A stretch of 64,000 nucleotides of DNA, taken from contig OZ241749.1 of NCBI GenBank assembly GCA_965200945.1, positions 5,332,001 through 5,396,000 on the forward strand. The letters run 5' to 3'. Shown here piece by piece: positions 61,472 to 64,000 of this stretch. This DNA comes from JADCRZ01 sp965200945. GTDB taxonomy: Bacteria; Bacteroidota; Bacteroidia; Chitinophagales; Chitinophagaceae. The position numbers and the translations under genes are program-made. The stretch's first letter is position 1; the number at the start of each line of letters is the position of its first letter. The notes under the pieces are model-generated. The model worked only from the letters and a program-made list of their open reading frames with translations. It had not been told where the DNA came from and did not search any database.

Positions 61472-62359
61472 TTATTCTGTTTTTGATTGCCTGTACCATT
61501 CCACCATCTCTTCAATCCCTCTTTCGGTGGTTACCGGCGGCTGAAAATGCAGGCGGCGGTTGGTCAGGCTGTTATCGATGATGTAGGAGCCAAACAAGCG
61601 GGTGTACAAGGCCGGCCTGACCGCCTGCAGCAGTTTGCGGGCAAAGCCGGGAATAGTGAGCAGGTTTGGAGGCTTGCCCAGGTATTTGCGGATGGTGCCG
61701 ACGAGGTAGCCGGTCGACACCGGCGCATCATCGCCCGCAATGAAAATGCCGGTGGCCTGCTGCTCCGCGATCGTATTGATGAGGTAAATGACGTTGTCGA
61801 GATACACCATGCTGCGTTTGTTGCTGATGTTGCCAAAAGGCAGCGGATAATTTTTATCGGCCAGCTGCAGCAGCCGGATCATGTTCCCTTTCACCTGCGG
61901 CCCATACACCAGCGGCGGACGAACGATGGCCACCCTGAAATTGAGGGCCGACATGTGCTGCAGCATCTCTTCTGCCTGCAGCTTGCTTTTGCCATAGGCA
62001 TCGGTAGGGGCGCAGTGCGATCTTTCATCGAGCATCACATCTCCTTCGTCGCCATACACTTTCACCGAACTTGCGTAAATAAAATGCGGCACCCCTTTCT
62101 TCCTGGCTTCTTCCGCCAGTTTCTTGGTCAGCGTGTAGTTGACATCGTAATAGATCTGGTCGGGGATGGGTTTCATTTCGTGCGCTTTCCCTGCCAGGTG
62201 TACGATAGCGTCCACGCCTTCCAGCGGGATTGCTTCCACGGCTGTTTCACGGAGCGATACGGGCAACAAATCGAATGCATCGCGGTTCAGCTCCAGGAAG
62301 CGACTGCCGATAAAACCGCCTGTGCCGGTAACCAGCAGCCGTAATTTTTTATTTTCCAA
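61472..62359 (-). CDS. NAD-dependent epimerase/dehydratase (nucleotide-sugar)
   Basis: 295-aa extended short-chain dehydrogenase. LLVTGTGGFIGSRFLELN, VHLAGKAH, YASSVKVYGDEG and the active-site DAYGKSK are seen. It is close to the 4-epimerase/4-reductase group used with CapD-type enzymes in O-antigen synthesis (WbpV, Fnl-like). Start is a TTG at 62359 overlapping the stop of the upstream glycosyltransferase; no in-frame ATG exists near it. Confidence 0.88.
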   Translation of the reverse strand: MENKKLRLLVTGTGGFIGSRFLELNRDAFDLLPVSLRETAVEAIPLEGVDAIVHLAGKAHEMKPIPDQIYYDVNYTLTKKLAEEARKKGVPHFIYASSVKVYGDEGDVMLDERSHCAPTDAYGKSKLQAEEMLQHMSALNFRVAIVRPPLVYGPQVKGNMIRLLQLADKNYPLPFGNISNKRSMVYLDNVIYLINTIAEQQATGIFIAGDDAPVSTGYLVGTIRKYLGKPPNLLTIPGFARKLLQAVRPALYTRLFGSYIIDNSLTNRRLHFQPPVTTERGIEEMVEWYRQSKTE

Positions 62360-63113
62360 TGTTGAGTGCCGGTTTTATGTATTCAAAAATCTTGTTGACG
62401 TATTTAGCCGACAGGATGGCCATATTCGTGTTCACGCCGTTTTCCCTGCAGGCCCGAATGATCTCCCGGTTAAGCGTGTACCGGCTCTTCCAGTTTTTAT
62501 TGCTGATGCCGCCCGTGCGCATATAGACCAGCGTCTGGTTGATGTACCGGTAAGCAATTTTATGTTTGTAGATGAACCGCATCAGCAGTTCGTAGTCGGC
62601 CGCGATGTGGTAATCCTGTTTATAGAGCCCGTATTTTTCAAACAGGCCCTTTCTGGCATAAAAGGAAGGATGCGCGGGCATATAACCGTACGCAAATTTT
62701 GAAGGGGTAAATTTTTTGGAAGAATACAAGCGGATGATCTTTTTGAGGTTGCCGGGCCTGATAAAAGCGATGTCGCCGAAAACGGCATCCACGCCCCGGT
62801 CCTGAAAGGCCTCTGCGATGGTTTCCACCACATTATCCTGCGGAAAAAAATCATCCGAGTTGAGGATGCCCACAACATCACCCGTACAGAGCCGGATGCC
62901 TTTGTTGATGGCATCGTAGAGGCCGTGGTCGCGCTCCGACACCACATAGGCTACATGCGGAAAAGACCGTACGATATCGAGCGTGTTGTCTTTGGAAGCG
63001 CCGTCGATGATGATGTGTTCGATCTCCGGCCAGCTCTGCCTGGCCACACTGTCGAGTGTGGTGGCTACCGTGCCGGCGCTGTTGAACGTGGTGGTGATGA
63101 TCGACACTTTCAT
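62349..63113 (-). CDS. Family 2 glycosyltransferase
   Basis: 254 aa with the GT2 start KVSIITTTFNSAGTVATTLDSV, IIDGASKDNT, the metal-binding LNSDD motif and DAVFGDI. It adds one sugar to the lipid-linked repeat unit. Overlaps the acetyltransferase stop (ATGA) and the next epimerase start, so the cluster is tightly coupled. Confidence 0.92.
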   Translation of the reverse strand: MKVSIITTTFNSAGTVATTLDSVARQSWPEIEHIIIDGASKDNTLDIVRSFPHVAYVVSERDHGLYDAINKGIRLCTGDVVGILNSDDFFPQDNVVETIAEAFQDRGVDAVFGDIAFIRPGNLKKIIRLYSSKKFTPSKFAYGYMPAHPSFYARKGLFEKYGLYKQDYHIAADYELLMRFIYKHKIAYRYINQTLVYMRTGGISNKNWKSRYTLNREIIRACRENGVNTNMAILSAKYVNKIFEYIKPALNIGK

Positions 63114-63721
63114 ATCACTGTTTCATTGATCTCCCGCGGCCTTACCGGCACGGCGGGATGGCCGCTGTAAATATGATACGCGTCCAGGTTGCGGGTGGTT
63201 ACCGAATATGCCGACAGCACCGCATGCGACCGGCAGGTTACACCCGGGCACACCATCGAGCGGGCCCCGATCCAAACGCCGTCTTCAAGCACGATACCTG
63301 CGATCATAAGGTCGAAGGTCGTTTTTTTATAGTTGTGGTTGCCCGTCAGCAGCATCGCGCCCTGCGAAAGGCATACGTTGTTGCCCATGGTTACGGGTGC
63401 GAGGTTGTCGATCCATACGTTCTCCCCGATCCAGCAGTGGTCGCCGATGACCAGCTTCCAGGGGTATTTTATGTTCACGCCGGGTTTGATCGCTACCCCC
63501 TGGCCGACCGAAGCCCCAAAGCTCCGCAGCAGCAACTTTTTCAGTCCCATCAAAGGGTTGAGCGGGTTGATAAAAAACAGGCAGTTCACAAAATACCAGA
63601 GTACCTGCTTGATCCTGGACGCACCGATCTCTTTGCCGTACCAGCTGTTGTTGTAGGAGGAAAGATTTGTTTTGCCGGCCTGTGCGTCTGTTCCCTTGCT
63701 GTCGTTACCCGGTGAATACAT
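63110..63721 (-). CDS. WcaF-like acetyltransferase (left-handed beta-helix)
   Basis: 203 aa from the ATG at 63721. Hexapeptide repeats from about residue 75 (VNIKYPWKLVIGDHCWIGENVWIDNL, VTMGNNVCLSQGAML, GVWIGARSMVCPGVT) and HNYKKTTFDL mark the WcaF/colanic acid group. It O-acetylates a sugar of the exopolysaccharide, fitting the GDP-fucose genes. An ATG at 63781 is possible but would overlap the upstream gene by 77 nt. Confidence 0.87.
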   Translation of the reverse strand: MYSPGNDSKGTDAQAGKTNLSSYNNSWYGKEIGASRIKQVLWYFVNCLFFINPLNPLMGLKKLLLRSFGASVGQGVAIKPGVNIKYPWKLVIGDHCWIGENVWIDNLAPVTMGNNVCLSQGAMLLTGNHNYKKTTFDLMIAGIVLEDGVWIGARSMVCPGVTCRSHAVLSAYSVTTRNLDAYHIYSGHPAVPVRPREINETVI

Positions 63722-64000
63722 CTGAATATTGTTCTTTGATGTTGTTGTTTTGCCGGTAAGCCCGGGCGAATTCCGCCGCATGGTGCGACCATTCGTTGTA
63801 TTCCTGCGGGGCCATCATCGCAAAGCGCTGTATGGCCTCCTGAAACAGGGGCGGGTTGTTCAGCGAAATGTCGTACCCGGCCTTTTTCTCCTGCAGTTGC
63901 CGCCAGGGCGTCTGATCACTGATGATCACCGGCTTGCCTGCCAGCAGCGCTTCAAAAATGGCATGCCCGAAATTTTCGCCGTGCGTAGGCAGTATAAAAA
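63705..64000 (-). CDS. Family 1/4 glycosyltransferase, 3' end
   Basis: Partial; continues beyond the window. Reading in from base 64000 gives ILPTHGENFGHAIFEALLAGKPVIISD, the donor-binding EX7E-type C-terminal motif of GT4 enzymes, then a C-terminal helix region ending in QYSDVFTG. Start and acceptor are unknown. Confidence 0.88.
   Translation of the reverse strand, partial: FILPTHGENFGHAIFEALLAGKPVIISDQTPWRQLQEKKAGYDISLNNPPLFQEAIQRFAMMAPQEYNEWSHHAAEFARAYRQNNNIKEQYSDVFTG

Overview
The window reads as chromosome of a free-living member of the phylum Bacteroidota, most likely order Chitinophagales (inference). Support: type IX secretion genes gldKLMN, a SusC/SusD pair, zeaxanthin-type carotenoid genes, lipoproteins throughout, and the Bacteroidota -7 promoter box TAnnTTTG before several genes (twice with a TTTG -33 box exactly 20 nt upstream). 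Base composition looks moderately GC-rich except for one AT-richer island at 28.3-33.6 kb.

Layout. 1-2.0 kb: the 3' end of gpsA, a small inverted-repeat element, and hemW. 2.3-15.1 kb: a SusC/SusD/lipoprotein set followed by M14, M20 and M14 exported peptidases, which looks like a peptide-uptake locus. 15.2-19.0 kb: a POTRA/beta-barrel protein, a DUF4271 protein and hemD. 19.1-26.2 kb: a YyaL-type thioredoxin-domain protein and gldK-L-M-N. 26.2-28.3 kb: a small lipoprotein, obg, marC and tRNA-Arg(CCG). 28.3-33.6 kb: a decayed element inserted in the tRNA 3' end, with an IS3-family insertion, a haloalkane-dehalogenase-like hydrolase, an exported metallo-beta-lactamase-fold protein, a broken tyrosine integrase and an imperfect second copy of the tRNA end. 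33.8-43.9 kb: a mixed block of a GntP permease, SseB, small membrane proteins, a rhodanese-thioredoxin fusion, an oxidoreductase, SemiSWEET and an M16 peptidase. 44.0-47.5 kb: ethanolamine permease plus eutB-eutC. 47.6-50.1 kb: an amidohydrolase, a beta-barrel protein and a collapsed zinc-ribbon membrane protein gene. 50.2-56.6 kb (minus strand): a CarH-like MerR regulator, an ECF sigma factor, and crtI-crtB-idi-crtZ-crtY. 56.6-64.0 kb (minus strand): an exopolysaccharide cluster with GDP-L-fucose synthesis, an initiating sugar transferase, glycosyltransferases, an acetyltransferase and a CpsB-type phosphatase that carries a homopolymer frameshift.

How genes work together. The SusCD system would import oligopeptides that the co-oriented peptidases trim. 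GldK-N form the T9SS ring and motor. The crt genes build beta-carotene and hydroxylate it to zeaxanthin, probably under the MerR/sigma pair, whose MerR member keeps residues of the light-sensing adenosylcobalamin pocket. Ethanolamine ammonia-lyase uses the same cofactor. No CRISPR array, restriction system or obvious novel defence system was seen. The most unusual items are the decayed tRNA-borne island, the two small GTCTGAACC-ended elements (one forms the end of eutC), and the A10 frameshift in cpsB.
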